Below, one piece after another: positions 14,307-22,038 of a stretch of 22,038 nucleotides of DNA. The translations under genes and the position numbers were made by a program. Position 1 is the stretch's first letter, and the number at the start of each line of letters is the position of its first letter. The stretch is from M55B112 sp040880545. GTDB taxonomy: Bacteria > Bacteroidota > Bacteroidia > Bacteroidales > GCA-2748055. The stretch lies in the NCBI GenBank assembly GCA_040880545.1, contig JBBDIE010000119.1, positions 1 to 22,038 on the forward strand. The letters are read 5' to 3'. The notes under the pieces were generated by a model. It had not been told where the DNA came from. It ran no database searches and worked only from the letters and a program-made list of their open reading frames with translations.

Positions 14307-17300
14307 TTATCTTTTTAATAATGTCAGGGTATTTTTTCAGAAAGTGCATCATCTTCTGAATATTGAAATTTTCCACCGCACTGACCAGGTCATGTCCATA
14401 ATCACTTATATATGTACTTTGATGTATACCACCAAGTTCAATTAATTTTGTACCAAACTCTTTCACCTCATTCACAGGTTGTCTTTTTTGGAGCGTTCCC
14501 CAAATTTCCAGGCCGTCACCTTCAAGCACTTGTAATAATCCACTTATATCACCCATCTCCTGTACGGTTGGTGCTGTTTCATCCTCATTTTTCTGTTCAC
14601 CTGCACCCTTAATAGTATGAGGGAGAAACTCCATTAACTTATGGTATAAATCATTGATCTGTAATGGTTTTACCAGCAGTCCGTTAAATGCACTTTTCAA
14701 TATTTTTTCCTTTTGATCTTTCATTGCTGAAGCTGAATATGCGAGGACAGGTACATCTTTCAGTTTTTCTCTCTCTTTAATTTTCTCCAGTAATTCAAAT
14801 CCATTAATGCCCGGCATCCTGATATCTGTGATGATCAGGTCAGGTTTTATATAATTCATAATTTCCAGGGCGGCTGATCCGTTCTCTGCCTCCAACGCTG
14901 TAAGTGCTGTATTTGCCAGGCAGTCTCGTAAGAACTTGCGGTTATGATCCACATCATCAATGATTAGTACGGTACATTTGTCAAATGATACAATGCCCGG
15001 ATCAATGATCACCTCCTCCTCCTTTTCAGGTTGGTAATCCTGCATGAATTTTATCTCCGGAATTTTCACGGTAAATGTACTCCCCTTGCCTGTTTCAGAT
15101 TGAAGTGTGATTTCCCCCCGCATCAGTTCAACTAACCGTTTACTTATGGCAAGCCCCAATCCGGCACCTCCTTTCTCCGATTTTCCCCTGGCCTGGATGA
15201 ATGATTCAAAAATCTTTTTCTGCATTTCACCGGAAATACCAATTCCGGTATCTTTCACCTTAATTACCAGGTCAAACAGATCTTCATTTTTTCTGCTTTT
15301 GTTGCCGGGGTTCCCTTTGAATTCGGCATCCACCTTCAGGAAAATTTCTCCTTGTTCCGTGAATTTTACTGCATTTCCCAATAAATTCAGGACCACCTGG
15401 CGCAAACGTACACTATCGATATACAGATATGGTGGTGTTTCTGAGGAGATAATCGTATGCAACTGCAATCCCTTCTCGTTTATCTGAAAATCGAATATCC
15501 TTTGGAATTCATTAAAAAATGATTGAGTCTGAATGAATTCAAAAGAAAGATTCATCATGCCCACCTCTATTTTTGTCAGATCCAGGATATCATTGATAAG
15601 TGTGAGTAATGATTTTCCGCTTGATTTGATGGAATGAACATATTCTTTTTTGATACCATCAGTTACGATGGGTGCAAGAAGTTCACTGTAACCCAGGATG
15701 GCATTTAACGGGGTTCTTATCTCGTGGCTCATATTGGCAAGGAACTCGCTTTTGGCCATGTTGGCCTGTTCAGCCTCTTTACGTGCATTTTGCAGATCCT
15801 TTGTCCGCTCCTCAATTCTGTGTTCCAGGTTGATGTTCAGGTCCCTGATCTTTTGTTCGGCTTTTTTACGATCTGTGATATCTTCTTTTACAGCCAGGTA
15901 ATTAGCGACTGTACCGTTTCGATCCCTGACCGGGTTAATGGACATGCTTTCCATATATAATTTCCCGTTTTTTCTACGGTTATGTATCTCACCCTTCCAA
16001 ACTTTCCCCTGTTTAATGGTAGACCATAATTCCTCGTATACCCGTTTTTCGGTTTTACCAGATTGTACAATGTTCATATTTCTGCCTTTCATTTCCTGAA
16101 GGCTGTATCCTGTTATAGTTTCAAAAGCCGGATTCACATATTCCACCCGGGCATTCAGGTCAGTTATGACGATGGCAACAGGGCTCTGGTTTACAGCCAG
16201 CCATAGCTTGTCTAATTCAGCATTCGATTCTATCTTCTCACTGATGTCCATGGTAACCCCTTTCAAGGCGATGGTCCTGTCAACTTCATAAACAGGCACA
16301 ATATTGGATTGCACCCACCGGGTGGTATCGTCTGGTAGTATGAGGCGGAATTGTGTCTCAATCTTGCTTTTTCTCTGTTCTATATCGTTCAGCATCTGAT
16401 CCACGATGTACAGATCATCGGGATGTACATGATTTCTGATATAGTCATAAGATGGTTCAATTTCCCCGATGGAAAGGCCCAGCACCTTGTAAAGATTTTT
16501 TGACCATTTGGATTTGCCGGTTAACAGGTCCAGTTCCCAGTGCCCCATTCTGGCCATCTCCTGTGCGTAATTCAGATTTGCCTCATTTTCAATCAATGCT
16601 TTTTCAACCAGCAATTTTTCAGTGATATCCTCCTTCACGGCCATGTAGTTGGTTATCTTGCCTCTCATGTCGGTAATCGGACTTACCCTGGCAGATTCAA
16701 GGTATAGTGTTCCGTCTTTTTTACTGTTCTGGAATACCCCTTGCCATATATCTCCCCTGGAGATCACTTCCCAAATTGCAGAATATTTTTCATCCGGATT
16801 GTCGCTTGTGTTCAATTCCCCGAATTTTTTTCCATACAGCTCTTTCCTGGTATACCCACTGGTTTCGCAAGCCCTGTCATTTACATATTCGATAACACCG
16901 TTCATGTCCATGATCAGAATGCTCAGGTGTGTCTGTTCAACTACGCGGAGAAGTTTCGATACCTCGGTTTCTACTTCCACCTGGTGGGTTATGTCAGTAA
17001 ATGAACCGGTTCCGCCATAAACACCGGACCCATTTTTGAGCGGTACAACATTTATGCTGATCCAAATAATTGCTTCTGATTTTGTAATTATTCTGAGTTT
17101 GCTCTTGTGCGTCCTTTTTTTTCCAAGATTGATCAGGAGGTCCTGCACCTCTTGTTGATGTTCGGAATGTATAATATCTAAAAAACTGGTTCCATATAGT
17201 TCTTCAGGTTTATAGCCGGAAATAGTTTTGAAGGAAGGACTCAGGTAATTTATGATCCCTTTATCTGATACCTGAAAGACAACTTCATTTATTGTTTCCA

Positions 17301-18210
17301 CCAGTGTCCTGTATTTTTGTTCACTGATGATCAGTGCATTTTCAGCAAGTTTGCGGTCTGAAATATCACGGCTGATATACATGATGCTTTTTGGTTGTCC
17401 CGCATGATCTTTGATTAAATCACCGGTAACCTCAATAAAAAATTCAGTTCCGTCAGATTTTACGGCTAAATATTCTGAACTCCCCTTATACTTTTTTTTC
17501 GAAATATTTTTCAGATCTTCCAACACCTTATCCTGGTTACTCCCGGCAACGAATTCCAGGATACGTTTGCCAATGAAACTTTTGGTATTACTGAGGCCAA
17601 ACATTTTTATTGCAGCTGGAGAAATAAAGCTGATATATCCGTCAAGATCAGTGATGATGATACAATCGGGGGAGGTGTTTATCAATGACCTGTACAGTTC
17701 CTCACTCTTTTTTAACTGGACTTCCATCTCTTTGGTGCTGTTGATATCCACGATGGTTCCTATACCGCCAGCAAAATGGCCGGATTCATATTTCGCCCTG
17801 GTGGAAATCCTTATCCATTTGGATTTGCCATCCTTTGTTTGCAGCCTATATTCATTATCTATTGATTTTCTGACGGATAGCTCCTGGAGTCTGGCAATCA
17901 GCTTTCCAGCATTTTCACCCACGAATGATTTGAAATGATTTCCGATGATATCACCGCTTGAATATCCAATAATTTTGCGAATCCCCGGACTTATGTATTT
18001 GATGATACCGGTGTGGTCAACTTCAAAAATAACATCATTGATATGCTCTATGAGCTTTTTGAATTTCTTTTCATTTTCTTTCAGTCCCGACCGGGCGTGT
18101 TTCATTTCTTCACTGATCCGCGTGATTTTTTCACTGAGATGAATATTTTTTTTGTTTAAATTATTTATCTCAGCGATGAGTTGCTCCTTTGTTTTCTTTC
18201 CATACTCCAT
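14278..18210 (-). CDS. Six-PAS hybrid sensor histidine kinase with C-terminal receiver
   Basis: 1310-residue soluble sensor kinase without signal peptide or membrane helix. A leading coiled coil (1-45) is followed by six PAS/PAC units at about 47-160, 168-290, 296-410, 418-535, 545-660 (PAS_3-like) and 665-785. Landmarks are GYSxxE/D-type helices and closing DIT/DIS-(D/E)-(R/K) motifs. A coiled linker (785-820) precedes HisKA His829 (SHEIRTPLNAI). HATPase_c has N-box Asn946, G1 DTGIGIS (987-993) and G2 GGAGLGLAISKR (1014-1025). The receiver (1078-1195) has Asp1085-Asp1086, acceptor Asp1129 and Lys1181. The last 90 residues are a helical segment with FLKKYPDIIKK near the end. It sits where an HPt would, but no clear HPt histidine motif is seen. 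PAS4 and PAS6 are closely similar (IMDMNGVIEYVN / VITDLNARVEYVN; YMAVKEDIT / YLAVKEDIT), suggesting duplication. No cofactor or ligand can be assigned. Confidence 0.92.
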   Translation of the reverse strand: MEYGKKTKEQLIAEINNLNKKNIHLSEKITRISEEMKHARSGLKENEKKFKKLIEHINDVIFEVDHTGIIKYISPGIRKIIGYSSGDIIGNHFKSFVGENAGKLIARLQELSVRKSIDNEYRLQTKDGKSKWIRISTRAKYESGHFAGGIGTIVDINSTKEMEVQLKKSEELYRSLINTSPDCIIITDLDGYISFISPAAIKMFGLSNTKSFIGKRILEFVAGSNQDKVLEDLKNISKKKYKGSSEYLAVKSDGTEFFIEVTGDLIKDHAGQPKSIMYISRDISDRKLAENALIISEQKYRTLVETINEVVFQVSDKGIINYLSPSFKTISGYKPEELYGTSFLDIIHSEHQQEVQDLLINLGKKRTHKSKLRIITKSEAIIWISINVVPLKNGSGVYGGTGSFTDITHQVEVETEVSKLLRVVEQTHLSILIMDMNGVIEYVNDRACETSGYTRKELYGKKFGELNTSDNPDEKYSAIWEVISRGDIWQGVFQNSKKDGTLYLESARVSPITDMRGKITNYMAVKEDITEKLLVEKALIENEANLNYAQEMARMGHWELDLLTGKSKWSKNLYKVLGLSIGEIEPSYDYIRNHVHPDDLYIVDQMLNDIEQRKSKIETQFRLILPDDTTRWVQSNIVPVYEVDRTIALKGVTMDISEKIESNAELDKLWLAVNQSPVAIVITDLNARVEYVNPAFETITGYSLQEMKGRNMNIVQSGKTEKRVYEELWSTIKQGKVWKGEIHNRRKNGKLYMESMSINPVRDRNGTVANYLAVKEDITDRKKAEQKIRDLNINLEHRIEERTKDLQNARKEAEQANMAKSEFLANMSHEIRTPLNAILGYSELLAPIVTDGIKKEYVHSIKSSGKSLLTLINDILDLTKIEVGMMNLSFEFIQTQSFFNEFQRIFDFQINEKGLQLHTIISSETPPYLYIDSVRLRQVVLNLLGNAVKFTEQGEIFLKVDAEFKGNPGNKSRKNEDLFDLVIKVKDTGIGISGEMQKKIFESFIQARGKSEKGGAGLGLAISKRLVELMRGEITLQSETGKGSTFTVKIPEIKFMQDYQPEKEEEVIIDPGIVSFDKCTVLIIDDVDHNRKFLRDCLANTALTALEAENGSAALEIMNYIKPDLIITDIRMPGINGFELLEKIKEREKLKDVPVLAYSASAMKDQKEKILKSAFNGLLVKPLQINDLYHKLMEFLPHTIKGAGEQKNEDETAPTVQEMGDISGLLQVLEGDGLEIWGTLQKRQPVNEVKEFGTKLIELGGIHQSTYISDYGHDLVSAVENFNIQKMMHFLKKYPDIIKKINENNHGNNR

Positions 18211-18550
18211 CTCAGATTCAATTTCCTGCTTCAGCGGATCAGATATGCTGGTTTTATGAAATATCCAAACCCGGTTATTTCCCTTCTGTCTGAACTGAAG
18301 AGTAGTTCTTTATTTAATTGTGGGGTTTATCATCTGAACGTTCGTCACTGATGGAGTGGTTACGAAATGAAACAAGCGGTTACATTCCGTCTAGGTGCAT
18401 GTATTATACTAATTTTCGGGGATATTGTTGCAGAATATACCAGTTATATTGTTAAATGAGATGTTAAAGTGGGAAACAGTCCTCAACAGGAGGAGCGTTT
18501 CCCACAAAATATTACCTGTAACTGCGAATGTGATATATTTTTTTCTCCTG
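18211..18550. other. 340-bp gap with a hairpin and an open frame fused to the kinase start
   Basis: This is the upstream region of the six-PAS kinase. The kinase frame stays open for about 35 codons before its first ATG, reading for example NRVWIFHKTSISDPLKQEIE, but a TAA precedes this and no ATG, GTG or TTG occurs in it. An inverted repeat lies at 18469-18505. No other gene was found. Confidence 0.55.
18469..18505 (-). terminator. Hairpin downstream of the 18551-19411 gene
   Basis: Nine-bp perfect arms gtgggaaac (18469-18477) and gtttcccac (18497-18505) enclose an inner tcct-caac-agga pairing. It lies 46 bp past the stop of the minus-strand gene. The downstream T content is weak (tttaac), so termination or a leader structure are both possible. 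Confidence 0.5.
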
Positions 18551-19411
18551 TTACCGGATTTTTTTAAGATCCTTTTTAGTAAATCCATCCTCTACGGCAT
18601 TGGTAATCTGCCGATAATTATAATAATAGAGGTTTCCTTCCACGTCGAAAATCATTTCGAAACATTTTCCGGCACCACTCTTGTTGTCTGGGCCAACATG
18701 ATGAAGGAATACAGTGTTTTCAGGTTCCAGAGACAGTCTTTCTTCCATCTTCTCTGTGGAAAGTACTTCCACGTAATTGGGATACACTTCCCGCACCTTA
18801 TATAGGGTACTGATCTCTTCAGCCAGCTTCTCTTCATTCAGTAATAGCGCCTTGTCTCGGAAATTTTCAGAATGGTTGTAATATTTCAGGCCAAGCAGTT
18901 TAATGAGCGCCCTGCGATTGTCTAATGCACGTACGTGTCGTTGCATGAATCGTACGATGGAGGGAACGGCATAGCTGTATACTGCGTTGTCATCGCCAGC
19001 ATAGGACAAGGGGAGACTGCAAAATTCGGGCATATCAACAATTTCAGCGGCACCACTTCCCAGTACCAGGCTCATGAAATCGTATTTCACACCTTTCGGA
19101 TCATCTTCATCTTCTCGCTGAATGAGAACCAGGAAAGAGTATTTGGGTTTAAACCTTCGTTCTTCAAACTCTTTTTTGGAAATGAATTCGTAATCAGTAA
19201 TTTTCCAGTGTTTTTCCACGGCATCCTTGATGAAAACATTGTAGGAGATACTTCCATCTTCCAACACCACGCAGGTGGTTGAGTTTTTAAACAAACCTAT
19301 TTGTTGTTTGTCGGCCAGGGGTGATTGGGCCATGGCATTGATACTCAGTATTCCCATGGCAAGGATTAACATATATTTAACCCAATGTCTGCCCCTGGAA
19401 ATGTTTTTCAT
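18551..19411 (-). CDS. Exported protein of unknown function
   Basis: 286 residues from ATG 19411 (MKNISRGRHWVKYMLILAMGILSINAMAQ), which gives a clean signal peptide ending AMA; an alternative ATG at 19438 would add nine residues. The mature protein is soluble and mixed alpha/beta with no lipobox and no membrane segment. Features seen: SYNVFIKDAVEKHWKITDYEFISKKEFEERRF early on, PKYSFLVLIQREDE, CSLPLSYAGDDN, a long central helical region, and GKCFEMIFDVEGNLYYYNYRQI near the C terminus. Two Cys residues of the mature part (in TTCVVLED and EFCSLPL) could pair. I recognise no family; the style is that of secreted Bacteroidota hypotheticals. It lies 240 bp downstream of the MFS permease gene, same strand, probably its own unit. 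Confidence 0.75.
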   Translation of the reverse strand: MKNISRGRHWVKYMLILAMGILSINAMAQSPLADKQQIGLFKNSTTCVVLEDGSISYNVFIKDAVEKHWKITDYEFISKKEFEERRFKPKYSFLVLIQREDEDDPKGVKYDFMSLVLGSGAAEIVDMPEFCSLPLSYAGDDNAVYSYAVPSIVRFMQRHVRALDNRRALIKLLGLKYYNHSENFRDKALLLNEEKLAEEISTLYKVREVYPNYVEVLSTEKMEERLSLEPENTVFLHHVGPDNKSGAGKCFEMIFDVEGNLYYYNYRQITNAVEDGFTKKDLKKIR

Positions 19412-19651
19412 ATAGTTTAATCGACTAAAATTTTTCATGATGCAATTATCTTTTTGGTGGTTATTAATGTTTATGTTAACTATGATCAATACAATTATTC
19501 AAACAGAAAAAATAGATTTCCGGCATATTTACCCCTGCATTTTTTCTTTCATCTTTCTAGTATAACGAAATTTAGCGATTAAGGTTGCTTTGGGTAAATA
19601 AAAGGTTTCGGGGGAATGAGATGTCAGGTACCGGATTTTTGATATGGGAAA

Positions 19652-20836
19652 TCAAACACCTTTTGAATTTCTGAAAAACAATGCGGCACCTGTCAATACC
19701 AGCACACCAAGTAGTGCATGCAGATGCATAGCAGTATGCATTCCCGCGTTATCCCGGAAATACCCCAGGAGTATATTGCCCAGGGTAACACCTGCCCCGA
19801 AATGAAATGCCCATATTAGTGCCTGCCCGGTTGTTCGAAGATGGTTCGGGGTATGTCGCTGAACGTATTCCACCACGCCAATCAGGAAAAATGCAATGGT
19901 GACCCCGTGGAACAGACTGAGATAGATGGCAGTTTCAGGGGTGGATATGAGTCCGTACAGAAGCATTCGCGATATTGAGACGAACATGGAGAAGAGAATC
20001 AGTTTTTCGGGTTTAATTTTCTTTGCCAGCCGCACTCCCACTAGAAATGATGGAAGTTCGAAACCTGCCTGGATAAAGAATACCAACCCGATAAATGAGT
20101 TATCTGCGCCTATGTCTTTATAATAGAGGTTGATGAATTGATGAAGCGGAGAAACGGCAATACCGTAGATGAATATGATAATCAAAAAGATAAGCAGTTT
20201 ACGGTTACGGAAGAAGATTGCAAAACTGCGGAAGTTCACAAGGCTCCTGCCGGTTACCGGCCGGGCAGGAAGTGTCAGCACATTCACCAGCGACAACAAT
20301 AGAAACAGGAGTGCGGCGATCCTGAAAATTACCCAGGTGTTCTCCCTGGCAATATAACCGACCACAAGGGCAGCTATTGCATAACCGGCAGAGGCCCATA
20401 ATCTGAACTGGCCGTATGAATAATCTGGTTTGTCCCGGATAAAACCGAGGGTCATTCCATCCATCACAGCACCGGCTGGCTGGTGAAATACAGAGATCAT
20501 CAGTATAAAAATTACCATCCAGTGAAATGCAGTAGTTTGTCCTATGATAAAGACCAGGATGGCCGATACAGTGGTTAACAGCAGCAGGATGCGATTATTA
20601 CCAAACTTGTCGGCAATCATCCCCCAGAAGGGCACCACCAGGGCTGAGGTTGAAATGAACAGGGCGTTCAGCAAACCGATCTGCACGCTTGCGTACCCGA
20701 TTTGGTCCAGGTGAACGTTATAAAAGGCCTGCCAGGCAGAGAAAGCTCCTGCCATAAGCAGGTAAAATACAGGTAATTTGATGGTTTCACTTACTTCAAT
20801 ATGTACTTTGCTGCGCAAATTCATCGTGCGGTTCAA
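19652..20836 (-). CDS. MFS permease (MFS_1-like, HcaT/LacY-related group)
   Basis: 394-residue, 12-helix inner-membrane transporter. FYNVHLDQIGYASVQIGLL after helix 1 and the loop 2-3 motif GMIADKFGNNR (72-82) are typical of the MFS_1-like/phenylpropionate-permease (HcaT) group related to sugar:proton symporters. FHQPAGAVMDGMTLGFI and YGQFRLWASAGYAIAALVVG in helices 4-5 also fit that group. A second-half repeat begins around 215 (LIFLIIIFIYGIAVSPLHQFINLYYKDIG). The substrate is not readable. A -7 box TATATTTG lies at 20919-20926. It diverges from the FGE-like lipoprotein gene across 256 bp. Start Met1 or Met5 (MNRTMNLRSK). Confidence 0.87.
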   Translation of the reverse strand: MNRTMNLRSKVHIEVSETIKLPVFYLLMAGAFSAWQAFYNVHLDQIGYASVQIGLLNALFISTSALVVPFWGMIADKFGNNRILLLLTTVSAILVFIIGQTTAFHWMVIFILMISVFHQPAGAVMDGMTLGFIRDKPDYSYGQFRLWASAGYAIAALVVGYIARENTWVIFRIAALLFLLLSLVNVLTLPARPVTGRSLVNFRSFAIFFRNRKLLIFLIIIFIYGIAVSPLHQFINLYYKDIGADNSFIGLVFFIQAGFELPSFLVGVRLAKKIKPEKLILFSMFVSISRMLLYGLISTPETAIYLSLFHGVTIAFFLIGVVEYVQRHTPNHLRTTGQALIWAFHFGAGVTLGNILLGYFRDNAGMHTAMHLHALLGVLVLTGAALFFRNSKGV

Positions 20837-20918
20837 TTCATTCCTTCAGTTAATTTCCAGGCAGATCCATACAACCATTAAACTATTTTTATGTTGATGA
20901 CTGCCTGGGGAAATTTTG

Positions 20919-20926
20919 CAAATATA
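20919..20926 (-). promoter_or_regulatory. Bacteroidota -7 box (TATATTTG) for the MFS gene
   Basis: The minus strand reads TATATTTGCAAAA, identical over TATATTTGCA to the box before the rimB-like gene. It is 83 bp upstream of the MFS start. No good -33 TTTG at canonical spacing is visible. Confidence 0.5.
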
Positions 20927-21092
20927 TAAAAAGCACAGCCGGTTTATCAGTTAATGTGTTCTTGTATAATAAACTCGTTGTCAATATGCTGATGCTGCAT
21001 GAACCAAAACGATGGGACCGCCTGTTGAACCATTCCCATTCATAAGTGTATATATCTGGTAGTAGCATGTAAACACAAATGCGAGCTGGATT

Positions 21093-22038
21093 ATGAATAG
21101 AATTGGAATTGGACGGGAACAGACGCTTACAGCAATTTTAGCTGTAAGCATAGTTGGCCTGGCAGGCAGTTACTCCTGCTCAAACAGTAAAAGTGAAAAC
21201 CGGGAGGCAGGCCTTTCCGGAGCCGATTCGCTGGCCCATTGCTGCACGCCGCTTCCGGAACGGCCAGGGTTTCAAGGGGGCCAACAGGCTGGTGGGTTTG
21301 AAGGATCCATCACCGAGGGGATGGTTTACATTCCAGGTGGAACGTTTACAATGGGTGGTGATTCCATCTGGGGGGAGGAGGATGAATTCCCGCGTCACAG
21401 GGTGAAGATTTCACCGTTTTACATGGACAAACATGAAGTGACGAATGCACAATTCAGGGAGTTTGTTGAGGCAACCGGGTATGTGACCATCGCTGAACAG
21501 AAGCCTGAATGGGAGGAGCTAAAAAAACAGTTGCCCCCGGGGACCCCGAGGCCCGATGAGTCGCTATTGGAGGCTGCATCGCTTGTATTTTCGGAGCCGA
21601 ACCATCCGGTAACGCTGGATAATGCAGCGGCCTGGTGGCGATGGGTGACAGGGGCAAACTGGCGGCATCCCCAGGGGCCGGAAAGTAGCATCAACGGCAA
21701 GGACAATGAACCGGTGGTTCATGTGGCCTGGGAGGATGCAGCGGCTTATGCAAAATGGGCCGGGAAGCGATTACCTACCGAGGCAGAATGGGAATATGCC
21801 TCCCGGGGTGGATTGAAGGATGCCATCTATTCATGGGGAAACCAGGCAATAAATGAAGGGGAAGTGAAAGCAAACACCTGGCAGGGAAACTTTCCCATTG
21901 ACAATATCAAAAGGGATAGCTATTACCGGCTCTCTTCGGTGATGAGCTACTCTCCAAACGGTTATGGGCTGTACGACATGGGTGGGAACGTATGGGAATG
22001 GTGCAGCGACTGGTACCGTCCCGATTACTATGCGGAAC
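21093..22038 (+). CDS. Formylglycine-generating-enzyme (FGE/SUMF1) family lipoprotein, 3'-truncated by window
   Basis: Open from ATG 21093 to the window edge (315 codons, no stop). The signal peptide ends LAGSYSC, giving lipid-anchor Cys29. A linker with HCCTPLPERPGFQGG precedes the sulfatase-modifying-factor domain, which starts at EGMVYIPGGTFTMGGD. It continues through HRVKISPFYMDKHEVTNAQFREFV, ANWRHPQGPES, NEPVVHVAWEDAAAYAKWAGKRLPTEAEWEYASRGG and GLYDMGGNVWEWCSDWY. Genuine FGE oxidises a sulfatase Cys to formylglycine using two C-terminal cysteines. That RGGSW-x-C region lies beyond the window, so catalytic competence cannot be judged. Many Bacteroidota members (for example GldK/GldJ-like) are non-catalytic structural lipoproteins. 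It diverges from the MFS gene. A near-consensus -7 box TATATCTG is at 21051-21058. No sulfatase is in the window. Confidence 0.88.
   Translation, partial: MNRIGIGREQTLTAILAVSIVGLAGSYSCSNSKSENREAGLSGADSLAHCCTPLPERPGFQGGQQAGGFEGSITEGMVYIPGGTFTMGGDSIWGEEDEFPRHRVKISPFYMDKHEVTNAQFREFVEATGYVTIAEQKPEWEELKKQLPPGTPRPDESLLEAASLVFSEPNHPVTLDNAAAWWRWVTGANWRHPQGPESSINGKDNEPVVHVAWEDAAAYAKWAGKRLPTEAEWEYASRGGLKDAIYSWGNQAINEGEVKANTWQGNFPIDNIKRDSYYRLSSVMSYSPNGYGLYDMGGNVWEWCSDWYRPDYYAE

Overview
The window looks like chromosomal DNA of a Bacteroidota bacterium, probably a Bacteroidales/Marinilabiliales-type glycan degrader; this is inferred from gene content and style, not from a marker gene. Pointers are: almost no Shine-Dalgarno sites, A/T-rich leaders, Bacteroidota-type -7 boxes (TATATTTG) upstream of two transcription units, many Sec-exported or lipoprotein products, a cytosolic multi-PAS hybrid kinase, a formylglycine-generating-enzyme-type lipoprotein, and GH9 plus AGE-epimerase genes. 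No rRNA, tRNA, CRISPR array, integrase or transposase was found.

Layout. 1-55: probable tail of an outer-membrane protein gene. 56-633: non-coding, repeat- and hairpin-rich. 634-1467 (+): exported PIG-L/LmbE deacetylase, converging on a four-gene minus-strand cluster (7474 to 1479). That cluster reads, in transcription order, ABM-type monooxygenase, DoxX-Tat-TIM-barrel fusion, GH9 glycoside hydrolase and AGE-family sugar epimerase, a plausible unit for sugar or oligosaccharide breakdown in the envelope. 7500-8140: small palindromic repeat, a small membrane protein gene and a terminator. 8144-8626 (-) and 8880-9419 (+): a divergent pair, one an exported protein with four exact 18-residue repeats carrying Trp-Met, the other a lipocalin-like lipoprotein. 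9420-9909: repeat-rich gap with a 125-bp hairpin element, a diverged copy of which lies at the end of the GH9 gene. 9910-10284 (-): stand-alone DoxX protein.

12864 to 10543 (-): a tightly overlapping three-gene operon of RimB-like retropepsin, RimK ATP-grasp ligase and AstE/AspA-like zinc hydrolase, pointing to glutamate-type tail addition and removal on a protein or peptide. 18210 to 13083 (-): two overlapping signalling genes, a 1310-residue six-PAS hybrid histidine kinase and a receiver-histidine kinase. 19411-18551 (-): exported protein of unknown function. 20836-19652 (-): MFS permease. 21093 to the end (+): FGE/SUMF1-type lipoprotein cut off by the window edge.

The items most worth a second look are the DoxX-Tat-TIM fusion, which appears to need both Sec/YidC and Tat insertion, the precisely periodic Trp-Met repeat protein, the paired hairpin elements abutting stop codons, and the RimB-RimK-M14 triad.
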